Of a stretch of DNA of 38,650 bases, positions 9,067 through 18,298 are shown in pieces. The DNA lies in the NCBI GenBank assembly GCA_903919535.1, contig CAIXIP010000341.1:1-38650 (forward strand). The letters are read 5' to 3'. Under the pieces are notes generated by a model. That model saw only the letters and a list, made by a program, of their open reading frames with translations. It was not told the DNA's origin and ran no database searches. Numbering within the stretch: position 1 is the stretch's first letter; each line of letters opens with the position of its first letter. This DNA is from an uncultured Bacteroidota bacterium. GTDB taxonomy: Bacteria > Bacteroidota > Bacteroidia > 2-12-FULL-35-15. A program made the position numbers and the translations under genes.

Positions 9067-10038
9067 CTATTGAACCACTATTTTATTCGTGAATACCTTA
9101 TCCCCTTCATAAATTTTTACAAAATAAATTCCCTTAGGAGAAGAAGAAATGTCAATATCACATGCCGATTGTTTGTTATTTATTTTTGAATAAACTTTTT
9201 CTCCAAGCAAATTATAAATCTCGACCGTTTGAAGGTCATTATTTACGGCTAGTTGACGGATAGAAAACTTTCCATTTGTAGGATTTGGGAAAACATTTAT
9301 TTCATTTGATGTCCCTAAAACCTGATTAACGCCCAACGGAAGTGTTACGCTTGCATCATCAATCCAAAGTGTGCTACCCGGTTTCGGATCCTTATCAAGT
9401 GACGATGAACTAAATAACACCCATAATGTATCAGGTGTTTGGCTGCTAACATAGGTTAGATTAATAACTGCATGCTGCCAACCAGATACGCCTGTGGCTA
9501 AATTTGTTTTAAACCATCCTCCCGCTACCGGAATACGGTTTTTAACTAATTCTACACGACACTCAGCCGTATCGTTCCCGGATGGCTTATATTGGTAGTA
9601 AAAGCTAAACTGTGTTATTTTTTGTGTGCAGGGAATACCAGGAATATATGTGACTGTTGTTACGTTCTCGTTTCCATTAAATAAAATTCCCAATGTATCA
9701 GAGTATACATGACCGATAAATGGAATACCCCAATTTTTATAATAATTCCAAGAAGTTGGAGTATAAACTTTGGTTTGAATACGTGCAGAATAGCTTCCTG
9801 AATGGACTGTATCGCTAGATCTGGTAACAGAAATAGGACTACTTCCAACAAAGGAACTGTTAAAAAAATTATACTCGCACCAACCGGTAGTTCCGTTGCC
9901 ACTATTAGGATTCATTGCTGATGGTGCTGCAATATCTGTCGTCCAGGTCTCAAACCCAGGATTAATAAGTTGGGCATTAGCCATCTGTATGGCAAACACC
10001 AAAATTAAAATTGTTAAAAGAGGTAGTGTTTTTTTCAT
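9067..10038 (-). CDS. Secreted protein with type A T9SS sorting domain
   Basis: This 323-residue protein has a signal peptide (MKKTLPLLTILILVFAIQMA, cleaved near ANA). About 220 residues follow, rich in aromatic, Ser and Thr residues, opening with NPGFETW and looking like a beta-sandwich of the carbohydrate-binding or PCMD kind; phrases such as SYSARIQT and LWIDDASVTLP are typical of that group. The last 75 residues are a type A T9SS sorting domain: FPNPTNGKFSI, then IYNLLGEKVY, then SSPKGIYFVKIYEGDK and a basic end. The protein should be exported by T9SS and anchored on the surface or released. No catalytic residues are recognised. It follows the lipoprotein gene by 46 bases. Confidence 0.88.
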   Translation of the reverse strand: MKKTLPLLTILILVFAIQMANAQLINPGFETWTTDIAAPSAMNPNSGNGTTGWCEYNFFNSSFVGSSPISVTRSSDTVHSGSYSARIQTKVYTPTSWNYYKNWGIPFIGHVYSDTLGILFNGNENVTTVTYIPGIPCTQKITQFSFYYQYKPSGNDTAECRVELVKNRIPVAGGWFKTNLATGVSGWQHAVINLTYVSSQTPDTLWVLFSSSSLDKDPKPGSTLWIDDASVTLPLGVNQVLGTSNEINVFPNPTNGKFSIRQLAVNNDLQTVEIYNLLGEKVYSKINNKQSACDIDISSSPKGIYFVKIYEGDKVFTNKIVVQ

Positions 10039-10084
10039 TTTTTTATGAGTATAAAAAGGTTACTGTTATTAAATTAATTCATAT

Positions 10085-11011
10085 TTACAATCCATCTAAC
10101 AAAGAAGTTAGCGAAGCATCAGAAGTTGCACTCATTGTTACATCAACAGAAGCACTTGCGCTTACAGTTTGAGTTTGATAAAAACTATATAACTGACCAC
10201 TTCCATTAACCGCAATTGCAATTATTTTTACTGCTGAACCATTAGGAATTTGTCCGGAAGCTAAATTATGCACTTGCATAACGGTTTTAGTACTTGGAAA
10301 ATAAATAAATATTGCAACATTTGTTAGGTCGTCTACTGTTGATGAAAAAGATAAAGTTGAGTTAGAAGTTCCGCCCGCCTGAAGTCCGCAGTTGATCCAT
10401 CCCAATCGAGCTATTGGAGCAGCATAGCCATATGATGTTGCAGAAAAAACAGGGTTTAGTGTTGTTGTAACACCTAACAATGAAGGATTATCTGTCCAAT
10501 CGGGTAACCCACTTGTTTCAAAGCCGTAAAAAACACGCATATTATTTTGTGGAGCAGCATTTGGCATTTCAATTTGAGACATGCAAGGATCTGGTTTTAA
10601 CAACAATTCAGTTCCATTTTTAAATGCTCGTAATCTTATCTCTCCTTCTGTTTTTAAAATTCCGGAAGAAGCAACAGTTGGCATTTGGTAATAGATCATA
10701 TCTTTTGGTTTGTATAATTCAACCAATTTAATTGTAAAGGGCCATGTTACACTATCGCCATTTGGAAACATCAAACATTGTTTTCCCATCCAAATTTTTG
10801 TGAATTGATTTCCGATTATTGGTCCCGAGCCAGATGTATCAATTGTAAACTCTTGTTCTTGTTGCTTCTTACTGTCCAAATAACTGTTTGGAGAATTGTA
10901 AGAATTCAATTGTTCCTGTTGAATCCTATCTTTTGAACAACTGAAGTATAAAACAGAAGATAAAAAAACAAGTAAAAATGATATTTTGGAAGTTGTATTT
11001 ATTTTTTTCAT
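10085..11011 (-). CDS. Putative surface or periplasmic lipoprotein, unknown function
   Basis: A 308-residue protein with a lipoprotein signal: a charged MKKINTTSK start, a hydrophobic stretch and a lipobox LYFSC with the lipidated cysteine at residue 25. The mature part starts with a polar Gln/Ser/Asn-rich linker. The central segment contains IKLVELYKPKDMIYYQMP, a phrase I associate with a group of large Bacteroidota surface proteins, and the C-terminal half is Ser/Thr-rich beta-type sequence. I do not recognise a named domain or active site. It lies 46 bases upstream of the type A T9SS cargo gene in the same direction, so the two may be made together. Confidence 0.75.
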   Translation of the reverse strand: MKKINTTSKISFLLVFLSSVLYFSCSKDRIQQEQLNSYNSPNSYLDSKKQQEQEFTIDTSGSGPIIGNQFTKIWMGKQCLMFPNGDSVTWPFTIKLVELYKPKDMIYYQMPTVASSGILKTEGEIRLRAFKNGTELLLKPDPCMSQIEMPNAAPQNNMRVFYGFETSGLPDWTDNPSLLGVTTTLNPVFSATSYGYAAPIARLGWINCGLQAGGTSNSTLSFSSTVDDLTNVAIFIYFPSTKTVMQVHNLASGQIPNGSAVKIIAIAVNGSGQLYSFYQTQTVSASASVDVTMSATSDASLTSLLDGL

Positions 11012-11083
11012 GACTGTAAATAATTATTAATAATTAAAGATAAAAAAATCGGGTATTCTGAAATGTCTGATTACAATACTTTA

Positions 11084-11608
11084 TTACGATCCATATGCTG
11101 CACATCTGTCAACGCTATGTTTTCTTCTTGACCCACTACAACCAAAAACATATAATAATCCTAAACGTAAATGTGTTTCTCTGAATTTAATGTTATAACG
11201 ATATTCTAAAAACGGTCGCAAACATCTGTTATTTGTGATTCCTATGCCGCCCTCTGCATTCCAATTATTTAATTGTGCACCTTTTAATGAAGAACGCTCA
11301 TAGTTTAACCAAGAGTTATATGCTCCATGTGCTAATAAATATAAATTAAATTTATCTCGTCTTAAAACCTTACACTCCAAACCTAACCCTATATAATATT
11401 CTTCTACTTTATTAAACGGAAAATAATAAGAGAATTGAGGTACAAAACTTAATCTGTTATTTGGAAAAACATTTACTCGCGCTCCGGCTCCAAAGCTTTC
11501 AGTTTGAAAATTATACATTACATCAACTCCGGCACCAATATTCTGAGATTTGCCTAAAAATGAAAAGAATAAAAAAAACAAGATTAATAAAAGTAAACGT
11601 GAGATCAT
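11084..11608 (-). CDS. Small outer-membrane beta-barrel-like protein
   Basis: The open frame reaches upstream to 11689, but that extension would run through the hairpin terminator at 11659-11684. The ATG at 11608-11606 begins a convincing signal peptide (MISRLLLLILFFLFFSFLGK, then SQ), so I take this start (174 residues). The mature part alternates polar and hydrophobic residues in strands ending in aromatic residues (VNVFPNNRLSFVPQFSYYFP, LRPFLEYRYNIKF, LRLGLLYVF), as in small outer-membrane barrels. The C-terminus, with CSGSRRKHSVDRCAAYGS, is unusual because a barrel normally ends in an aromatic residue. It holds two cysteines that may be a late addition. Function unknown. Confidence 0.72.
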   Translation of the reverse strand: MISRLLLLILFFLFFSFLGKSQNIGAGVDVMYNFQTESFGAGARVNVFPNNRLSFVPQFSYYFPFNKVEEYYIGLGLECKVLRRDKFNLYLLAHGAYNSWLNYERSSLKGAQLNNWNAEGGIGITNNRCLRPFLEYRYNIKFRETHLRLGLLYVFGCSGSRRKHSVDRCAAYGS

Positions 11609-11658
11609 GCTCGGGCTTAAAAACTGATGCACTATATTTTTTTGATTCTTTATTAAAA

Positions 11659-11684
11659 AAAGACCGACTTTGCAGACGGCCTTT
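11659..11684 (-). terminator. Rho-independent terminator of the MORN-kinase-regulator operon
   Basis: On the minus strand, AAAGGCCGTC, a 6-base loop and GTCGGTCTTT form a 10-bp stem with one G-T wobble and one mismatch, followed directly by a run of T. It lies 21 bases after the response regulator stop. It also shows that transcription is meant to end before the next gene. Confidence 0.8.
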
Positions 11685-11705
11685 TCCAAAAATTTATTTT
11701 AATCG

Positions 11706-12458
11706 TTAAACCATATTTAATCGTTTTGACAAATCATCTTTATAGGATCCGCCAACAGGAATAACTTTTTTATCTTCTTCCAAGATCAAGTTTGATTGTT
11801 CAATAGCAACAATTTTATCAATACGAACAATGAATGAGCGATGAACACGAATAAAATCAGTTGTAGGCAATTTTTTCTCAATATCCTTCATTGTTGAATG
11901 AATAGTATATCGTGCACTTGCTGTATTAATCACCACATAATCCTTCAGCGCTTCAACAAAATAAATATCGCTTGTTTTAACTTTTACCAAACGTGAATTT
12001 GATTTCACAAAAATTATATCTTTTGATTCTTTATTCTCAACGATAGAATATAAAAAATCTCTTTCTTTTTTTACATCTGTTTCTTTCTCATGCTTGTAAA
12101 TAGCCATTTCAATTGATGTATGTAAATCAATTTCTTTGAATGGCTTAATGATGTAACCATAAGGCTCTGATACTTTTGCTTTGCTTAATGTGCTTTCGTC
12201 AGCATAAGCTGTCAGATAAATAATAGGAACATTATATTTTTCTCTGATTTGGCCGGCAGCTTCAATGCCACTCATATCCCCTTTAAGCATGATATCCATC
12301 AATACAAGATCGGGTTTTAATTCTTCGGCAGACTTTATTGCGTCTTCACCTGTAGAACAAATCCCGACAACAGTATATCCAAGTTTTTTTAAACTATGCT
12401 GAATATCTTTAGCAACAATGCTTTCGTCTTCAACTATAAGAATATTTGTTTTTGACAT
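11706..12458 (-). CDS. Response regulator with receiver and LytTR DNA-binding domains
   Basis: A 250-residue transcription factor. Residues 1-120 are a receiver domain: acidic pair E10/D11, phospho-acceptor D55 in LVLMDIML, the conserved threonine in YLTAYAD and the lysine in IIKPF. Residues about 140-250 are a LytTR DNA-binding domain, with DIYFVEALKDYVVI, TMKDIEKKLP, FIRVHRSFIV and VPVGGSYKDDL. All phospho-transfer residues are present. The gene starts 2 bases after the stop of the large PAS histidine kinase, so that kinase is almost certainly its partner. LytTR factors bind direct repeats upstream of target promoters; targets here are unknown, though the T9SS genes just upstream are candidates by position. 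Confidence 0.95.
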   Translation of the reverse strand: MSKTNILIVEDESIVAKDIQHSLKKLGYTVVGICSTGEDAIKSAEELKPDLVLMDIMLKGDMSGIEAAGQIREKYNVPIIYLTAYADESTLSKAKVSEPYGYIIKPFKEIDLHTSIEMAIYKHEKETDVKKERDFLYSIVENKESKDIIFVKSNSRLVKVKTSDIYFVEALKDYVVINTASARYTIHSTMKDIEKKLPTTDFIRVHRSFIVRIDKIVAIEQSNLILEEDKKVIPVGGSYKDDLSKRLNMV

Positions 12459-12460
12459 AA

Positions 12461-15400
12461 TTATATGCGGTTTTTTACTTCGTTATGTTTAAAATTTATT
12501 ATAAAATTCACTCCATTATTATTTTCTAATTCTATTGTTCCGCTAAGCTGATCAACCAATGTTACTACAAGTTGCAACCCAAGCGACTCTGTATTTCTGT
12601 AATCAATATGCGATGGTAATCCTTTTCCATTATCACCCACCATTAAAAATAATTTCTCTCCTTTTGTGGACATTGAAATTTTAATTTCCCCGCCCTCTAC
12701 TTTTTCGACAAAAGCATATTTTAATGCGTTAGAAACAATTTCATTAATGATTAACCCACATGGAATTGCTAGGTCTAAATTAAGAAAAACATTTTGAATG
12801 TCAAGTTTTAATTTTACATCATGATTAATATTGGAGTAGGAATGCATCAAATTATTTGCAAGATTTTGCACATATTCAGTGAAATTAATGCTTGAAAAAT
12901 CTTTTGTTTGGTAAAGGCTCTCATGTATGAAAGCCATTGATTTGATACGGTTTTGGCTTTCTTTTAGTATGTTGAGTGTTCCCTGGTCTTTGACGTAGGA
13001 CGACTGCAGGTTTAATATACTTGAAATTACCTGCAAATTATTTTTCACGCGATGATGAACCTCCTTCAATAACACCTCTTTTTCCTGAAGTGAAAGTCGA
13101 ATCTGTTCCTCTGAAAGCTTTTTTTCTGTAATATCATGCGCAATTCCCGAAACTTCAATTACCCTACCATCTTCTTCAAAAATTGGATTCAAATATATAT
13201 CACGCCAAACAATATTGTTATTTACATCTACCAGTTTTGTTTCAAAATATTGAGAATTCCCATTAAAAACCTGCTGATATTTATTAATCCAGTAATTGTT
13301 ATATTCATCGGAGGAAATCGCATCTCCTTCTATCAATGATAAACCAAGGTGAGGTTGCACACCATATCTTAATTTCATGTGTTCATCAAAATTCTTATTG
13401 TATGAGGTAAGACAACAATTTTGATCAACAGTCCAGATAACATGAGAACTGCTTTCGAAAATAGCCCGTAATTTTGCGGCTTGGGCTTGTTTTTCACGCT
13501 CTGTTTTTAATCGTTCTGTAATATCCTGAGAAACGGCAATAAAATGTAAGGGTTTACCTTGATTATCCTTGACAACAGAAAGTGTTAAATTTATATTTAC
13601 AATTCGACCAGTCTTGTGAATGTATTTTTTTTCGTAGGTAGCCTTATTAATTTCCCCTCGCATCAATTTATTTCTATAATCGATACTAACATCTACCTCA
13701 TCAGGTGTTGAAATATCCATAAATGTTTTTTTGCAAAGTTCTTCTTTTGAATAGCCTACAATATTGCATAAATGATCATTAACCTGAAAAAAATTCCCAT
13801 CCATATCAACTTGAGCTATTCCAATAAATGCCTGATTGTATATTGCACGATATCTCTCTTCACTCTCTTTCAGTTCTTGTTCTGCTTTTTTAATTTTAGA
13901 AATGTCCCTGGAAACTCCCATCGCTCCAATAATTTCTCCATCTTCATTTTTTAAACTTGAAGCTGAAAGAAATGAGATAAATCTTTCTCCATTTTTTCTA
14001 ATGTTTACAATTTCTCCCGAGAAACCTCCATTTACATATAAGCCATGGTCCTCAATTTTTTTTCTATCCGTAGGATTATCATAAAGCAGACTTACATGTT
14101 TACCAATAATTTCACTTAATTCATATCCAAATGTTTTTTGAGCTGCTGCATTAAATTCAATGATATAACCATTTTTATCGGACGCACAAATCATGTCCAA
14201 AGAACTGTCGATTAATAGGCGTGTGTATTTTTGAGTCCTTTGCAGCGCTGCTTCAGCTTTCTTACGGTCAAGTATCTCGTTTTGTAATTTTTGATTTGTT
14301 TCTTCCGCTATTTGCGCTCTTAATTGTTCTTTGACAAGCTCTTTTTCAATACCTATTTTATGCATTGTCACCTGAATGGCAGCCATGCCATTATATTGAA
14401 CATGCTCTGCCTGCAATTCTAACTCGACAATATTCCCTTTATTTGTCTTAACTTTCATCTCCCTAAATGCACGTGCTGCAGGCGGATAATTAGTCTGCAT
14501 TCGCTCTTTAACATCAGAATGGTACTCAGGAAGAATAAAATCTAAAACGGTTTTTTCTTTTAATTCCTTAAGAGAATTAATTTCCACTATTTCAAAAGCA
14601 CTTGGGTTTGCAAAAATCACTTTACCATCAGTAGGATAAAAGATAAAAATTCCATCGGGAGATTTATCTACCAGACTTTTATAATTTTCACGGCTTTGTT
14701 TAAGATCTGATTCATAGCGCTTTTTCTCATCAATATCTAGAATAAAACCTTCTAAAAATAGTAATGTTCCATCACTGGAAAACACTCCTTCTCCTTTTTC
14801 AAGAACCCACTTTATCTCTCCACTTGCTTTTATTATTCTGTATTCTAATTCAAAAGGTTGTTTGTTTTTTATTGCATTCTTAATTATATCGGGTGATCTA
14901 TCTCCTGGATGAATAATATAAGCAAACGCTGTCTTGAAATTATCAACCAAATCCTTGGGTTTATATCCAGTTAGATTATACGAACCTTTGCTTACAAACC
15001 TCATGGTCCATTCATCATTATATTCACAACGATAAGCCATGCCAGGCAATTGATTCATTAGTGTAGAAAGAACCCTTTCATTCTCTTTTAGAATTTTTTC
15101 TGCGTTTTTTCGATCTGTGATATTATTAAAGATTGTTTGTATTCCCTTGCTTCCATTATGAAAAACCAGTTTTGATTTTGTTTCAACAGCTAGGATATCA
15201 CCATTAGGGGTTTTTATTTCGATTTCAAAAAACGGTAAGTTTTCGCCCTTAAAAACACGCTCAACGCGTTGGCGAATTTCTTTCTGGTAGTTTGGAAGTA
15301 TATAATCAAATATATTTGTTGTTTTTACCTTGCCTAACGGCTGATATTTGAGCCCTATCATTTCGAAAACAGCTTTGTTTGCAAAAACAACATCATTACC

Positions 15401-16663
15401 CACATAAATAATTACACCACTTGGTATTTCCTGTAAAAAGTGTTTATGACTCTCTTCACTTTCCTTTATTCGTAGTTCATTTTCTTTATACTTAGTAATA
15501 TCTCTTATAGAAGTTACGCGAGCTGCTTCTCCTTTGTATATTATTTCAGTCCCTATTAATTCTGCCCAAAAACTTATATTTCCTTTTCGAAGCATTTTTA
15601 CTTCATAAGGCGTTTCTGACTTACTTTTTACATTTTTAAGAACTACTTTATGAAAATCGGGATGAATAAATTTTAGAATCGACTGATTTATCAATTCTTT
15701 ATCCGAATAGTAAAATGTTTTTCTTATGCCGTTATTTATATCAATTAATTTTCCATTTCTATGAATTGCAACCCCTTCGAATGCTGAATCAGAAAGTTTT
15801 TTAAATTTTTCCTCACTTTCCTTTATTCTTTGCTCATTTACCTTATACTTGTTAATGTCTCGTATTGAAACCACTCGAGCAGGCTCCCCTTTATAAACTA
15901 TTTCCGTTCCTATCATTTCGACCCAAACCGGCTCTCCTCCTTTACGAAATATTATAACTTCATAGGGTGTTTCAACTTTGTTTTTTATATTTTCAATTAC
16001 TAGTTTATGAAAATCGGGGTGAAAAAATTGTAAAAAAGATTTACCAACAATTTCTTTTTCAGTATATCGAAATGTTTTGTACAAAGCTTTATTCGCTTCA
16101 ACAATTTTCCCATCTTTGTGAATAGCAACGCCTTCAAATGCTGAATCTGATAATTTTTTAAATTTTTCTTCACTTTGCAATAATTGATTTTTTGCATCAA
16201 CTTCATTCGTTATATCCACCGCTTCGATTGCTACAAAAACGATTTTTTTGTTTTCAAGAATCGGGGTAACTTTATTGTTATAATACCTTCTATTCCCATT
16301 TTTACCCAAATTCCAACACTCTAACTCCTGCAACACTCCATTTTTAAAAACAGAATTAATCGCCTTTTTCATTTTCAGTAACGAATCACCAGCTAAAAAA
16401 AAGTCGATATTTTTACCTACAACATTTTCCTTTTTTGATTTTTTGGCAAGTTTATTTGTATCCTGAATAACAAGTTTTCTATCAACAATAATAATGTCTA
16501 AAGAATTTTTTAAAAAATAGTCCCATTTAGAATCGTTGTTTGAAATATCCTTTGCAGAAGGCAATTGAGAAAGAGGTTTATTTTTTTTCAATAATTCGAT
16601 TTTCCGCTGAAGTTTTTTAACTTCAGATACAAGTTCGGTCTTCGTTTTTTTTGAGAGCGTCAT
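12461..16663 (-). CDS. Soluble sensor histidine kinase with about nine PAS domains (HisKA_2 type)
   Basis: A 1400-residue kinase. A short N-terminal coiled coil (1-35) is followed by about nine PAS domains of roughly 115-135 residues each, running to about 1190, several with clear PAC-type ends such as IRDITKYKE, MGVSRDISK and AVSQDITER. The kinase core is the HisKA_2 type: KEVHHRVKNNLQ puts the phospho-acceptor at H1203, and the ATPase part has INEIVSNALKYAF (N box) and VGDNGKGLP (G1 box). There is no signal peptide or membrane helix, so it senses cytoplasmic cues; ligands cannot be told from sequence. PAS 2 and 3 are near-duplicates. It follows the MORN_2 gene by 11 bases and precedes its regulator by 2. 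Confidence 0.95.
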   Translation of the reverse strand: MTLSKKTKTELVSEVKKLQRKIELLKKNKPLSQLPSAKDISNNDSKWDYFLKNSLDIIIVDRKLVIQDTNKLAKKSKKENVVGKNIDFFLAGDSLLKMKKAINSVFKNGVLQELECWNLGKNGNRRYYNNKVTPILENKKIVFVAIEAVDITNEVDAKNQLLQSEEKFKKLSDSAFEGVAIHKDGKIVEANKALYKTFRYTEKEIVGKSFLQFFHPDFHKLVIENIKNKVETPYEVIIFRKGGEPVWVEMIGTEIVYKGEPARVVSIRDINKYKVNEQRIKESEEKFKKLSDSAFEGVAIHRNGKLIDINNGIRKTFYYSDKELINQSILKFIHPDFHKVVLKNVKSKSETPYEVKMLRKGNISFWAELIGTEIIYKGEAARVTSIRDITKYKENELRIKESEESHKHFLQEIPSGVIIYVGNDVVFANKAVFEMIGLKYQPLGKVKTTNIFDYILPNYQKEIRQRVERVFKGENLPFFEIEIKTPNGDILAVETKSKLVFHNGSKGIQTIFNNITDRKNAEKILKENERVLSTLMNQLPGMAYRCEYNDEWTMRFVSKGSYNLTGYKPKDLVDNFKTAFAYIIHPGDRSPDIIKNAIKNKQPFELEYRIIKASGEIKWVLEKGEGVFSSDGTLLFLEGFILDIDEKKRYESDLKQSRENYKSLVDKSPDGIFIFYPTDGKVIFANPSAFEIVEINSLKELKEKTVLDFILPEYHSDVKERMQTNYPPAARAFREMKVKTNKGNIVELELQAEHVQYNGMAAIQVTMHKIGIEKELVKEQLRAQIAEETNQKLQNEILDRKKAEAALQRTQKYTRLLIDSSLDMICASDKNGYIIEFNAAAQKTFGYELSEIIGKHVSLLYDNPTDRKKIEDHGLYVNGGFSGEIVNIRKNGERFISFLSASSLKNEDGEIIGAMGVSRDISKIKKAEQELKESEERYRAIYNQAFIGIAQVDMDGNFFQVNDHLCNIVGYSKEELCKKTFMDISTPDEVDVSIDYRNKLMRGEINKATYEKKYIHKTGRIVNINLTLSVVKDNQGKPLHFIAVSQDITERLKTEREKQAQAAKLRAIFESSSHVIWTVDQNCCLTSYNKNFDEHMKLRYGVQPHLGLSLIEGDAISSDEYNNYWINKYQQVFNGNSQYFETKLVDVNNNIVWRDIYLNPIFEEDGRVIEVSGIAHDITEKKLSEEQIRLSLQEKEVLLKEVHHRVKNNLQVISSILNLQSSYVKDQGTLNILKESQNRIKSMAFIHESLYQTKDFSSINFTEYVQNLANNLMHSYSNINHDVKLKLDIQNVFLNLDLAIPCGLIINEIVSNALKYAFVEKVEGGEIKISMSTKGEKLFLMVGDNGKGLPSHIDYRNTESLGLQLVVTLVDQLSGTIELENNNGVNFIINFKHNEVKNRI
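15480..16190 (-). repeat. Tandem duplication of a PAS domain coding unit (period 357 bp)
   Basis: The second and third PAS domains of the kinase both begin with SEEKFKKLSDSAFEGVAIH (19 identical residues) and stay alike to their ends (FHPDFHK versus IHPDFHK, SIRDIN versus SIRDIT). The matching DNA word ATGCTGAATC occurs at 15781 and 16138 on the plus strand, an offset of 357 bases, or 119 codons. Outer limits are approximate. Confidence 0.85.
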
Positions 16664-16674
16664 TTATTGGATTC

Positions 16675-18222
16675 CTATTTTATACTTGGCTCAGATGTTG
16701 GTGTTTCGGGAACTACTTTTATTCCATCGAAACGAATTTCAATATCATTTTTAAACAAAATGGTCAAAAACAAAAAACCTGTTTCTTCATAAAATCTCCA
16801 CTCTCCATCCTTTAAGCCACCAACATATTTTCCTGTTTGTTTTTCCTTACCATTGGGATAATAAAAAATTTGCATTCCATCTGGCACTCCATCTATAAAC
16901 TTTCCTACAAACCTCAATTTGCCAGAATCTGTGTAGTAATGTTTCCATTCTCCATCGCGTCTATCGCCTTTATAAGAACCTTCTTCACGATAATCAGCCA
17001 ACTCAAGCACCCATGGTCCTTCTTTTTGCCCATCCAGATAGTCGCCTTTTGTTATAATTTTTCCATCATCGCTATATTCTGTCATGGTACCATCCTGTAA
17101 ATCATTTCTGTAATTTTCTTCACGCAACAAATTCCCACTTTCGTAAAACCATTTCCATGCACCTTGTGCTCTGCCACGTTTATCGTACTTCCCTTTTTGT
17201 TCTATCTTTCCATTAGGATGATAAAATACCCAGTCTCCAATTCGTTTTCCATTCACATATTCACCCTTTGATTTTAGCTCTCCGTTCGGATGGTATTCTT
17301 TCCATGGTCCTTGCTGACGACCAGCTGTATCTAGGATTCCTTCACCAGTAAGAACGCCTTCCGCATAAACTTTTGCTGCAACCACGATTCCTTCGGGAGA
17401 AAACACACGGTGAATACCCTCAGCAACACCTTCTTTATAGGTTCCTGTAAATTTTACTATGCCACCTGGATAATACTCCGTTCGTACATCTAGTTTTGCA
17501 AGTTCAGGTGCATTCATTTCAATTGTACCGTTTATATATTTTGTAGTATTTACTAGACTTCCCTTGGTTGAATATTCTTTGAGATACCCATTCATTTTAT
17601 CATCAGTATAGGTAACTTCTGTTTTTATTATTCCTGTCGGATAGAATGTTTTCCAAACTGCTTGCTTCAACCCTTTTCCATCTCTTCGATTTATTTTTTC
17701 TTCGCGTTGAATAAAACCCATTTTGTATTGAGTAAGCGTAATAACAGTGCTATCTGGAGACAATTCAAAACCTGCCCCTTCTTCTTTTCCGGAAATGAAA
17801 GGTATTATCTGTTTTACTTTACCATCCTTATAATAATTTATTGTATTCCCCTGTTTCACATCCATATCGTAATTTTCACAAGTAATTAAAAAACCTTCCT
17901 TTGGATCAAGGGTTTTCTTTAAGCCGTTCTTTTTTCCGTCTTTATAATTAAATTCAAAGGCTAATTTCCCTTGCTCATTATAAAACTTCCAAATGCTATC
18001 TAACTTAAAATTTTTACGATTCCCCTCTGATTTTATTTTTCCGTTTTCGGAATATGTCTTCCAATAACCGTCAGGCTTCCCTTCACGCATAGTGCCTTCG
18101 CTGGAAATCTTTCCATTATCGTAGTAAAAAGTATTATATCCGTTTGGATTTACATTCTGAGCAGGCTGTGCAAAAATTGCAACAGGAAGAATAAATGAAA
18201 TTATTATTAAAAACCGATACAT
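16675..18222 (-). CDS. Secreted MORN_2 repeat protein, large
   Basis: The frame is open from a TTG at 18246, but the ATG at 18222-18220 starts the signal peptide (MYRFLIIISFILPVAIFAQ) and the TTG overlaps the promoter box at 18244-18251, so I use 18222 (515 residues). The mature protein is almost entirely MORN_2-type repeats, about eighteen, each near 23 residues, such as REGKPDGYWKTYSENGKIKS and VNGKRIGDWVFYHPNGKIE. Such repeats form an extended beta-solenoid-like sheet. The stop is 11 bases before the nine-PAS kinase, so it probably shares a transcript with the two-component pair. A role as an exported sensor or scaffold linked to that system is an inference from position only. Confidence 0.85.
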   Translation of the reverse strand: MYRFLIIISFILPVAIFAQPAQNVNPNGYNTFYYDNGKISSEGTMREGKPDGYWKTYSENGKIKSEGNRKNFKLDSIWKFYNEQGKLAFEFNYKDGKKNGLKKTLDPKEGFLITCENYDMDVKQGNTINYYKDGKVKQIIPFISGKEEGAGFELSPDSTVITLTQYKMGFIQREEKINRRDGKGLKQAVWKTFYPTGIIKTEVTYTDDKMNGYLKEYSTKGSLVNTTKYINGTIEMNAPELAKLDVRTEYYPGGIVKFTGTYKEGVAEGIHRVFSPEGIVVAAKVYAEGVLTGEGILDTAGRQQGPWKEYHPNGELKSKGEYVNGKRIGDWVFYHPNGKIEQKGKYDKRGRAQGAWKWFYESGNLLREENYRNDLQDGTMTEYSDDGKIITKGDYLDGQKEGPWVLELADYREEGSYKGDRRDGEWKHYYTDSGKLRFVGKFIDGVPDGMQIFYYPNGKEKQTGKYVGGLKDGEWRFYEETGFLFLTILFKNDIEIRFDGIKVVPETPTSEPSIK

Positions 18223-18243
18223 AGAAAAAGAATTCGAATCTAG

Positions 18244-18251
18244 CAAAATTA
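18244..18251 (-). promoter_or_regulatory. Putative -7 promoter box of the MORN-kinase-regulator operon
   Basis: The minus strand reads TAATTTTG, a full match to TAnnTTTG, 22 bases before the ATG at 18222. The upstream box is only partial (TTT at about the right distance). It suggests the signalling operon can be transcribed apart from the T9SS genes. Confidence 0.45.
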
Positions 18252-18298
18252 AACAATTTAGAGGAGTTTAGAAAGGAAAAAAACCGGTATGTACTCCC

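Noticed and set aside
11609-11689. Longer N-terminus of the small outer-membrane protein starting at 11689
   Set aside because: It would translate through the terminator hairpin at 11659-11684 and would bury the clear signal peptide starting at 11608.
12461-12730. PorX/PorY identity for the two-component pair
   Set aside because: PorX carries a PglZ-type output domain, whereas this regulator has LytTR and the kinase is a soluble multi-PAS HisKA_2 type.
18223-18298. Terminator after the OmpA-like gene
   Set aside because: GGAGT and ACTCC can pair, but the stem is about five bases with a loop near 27 bases and no T-run, so I do not call it.
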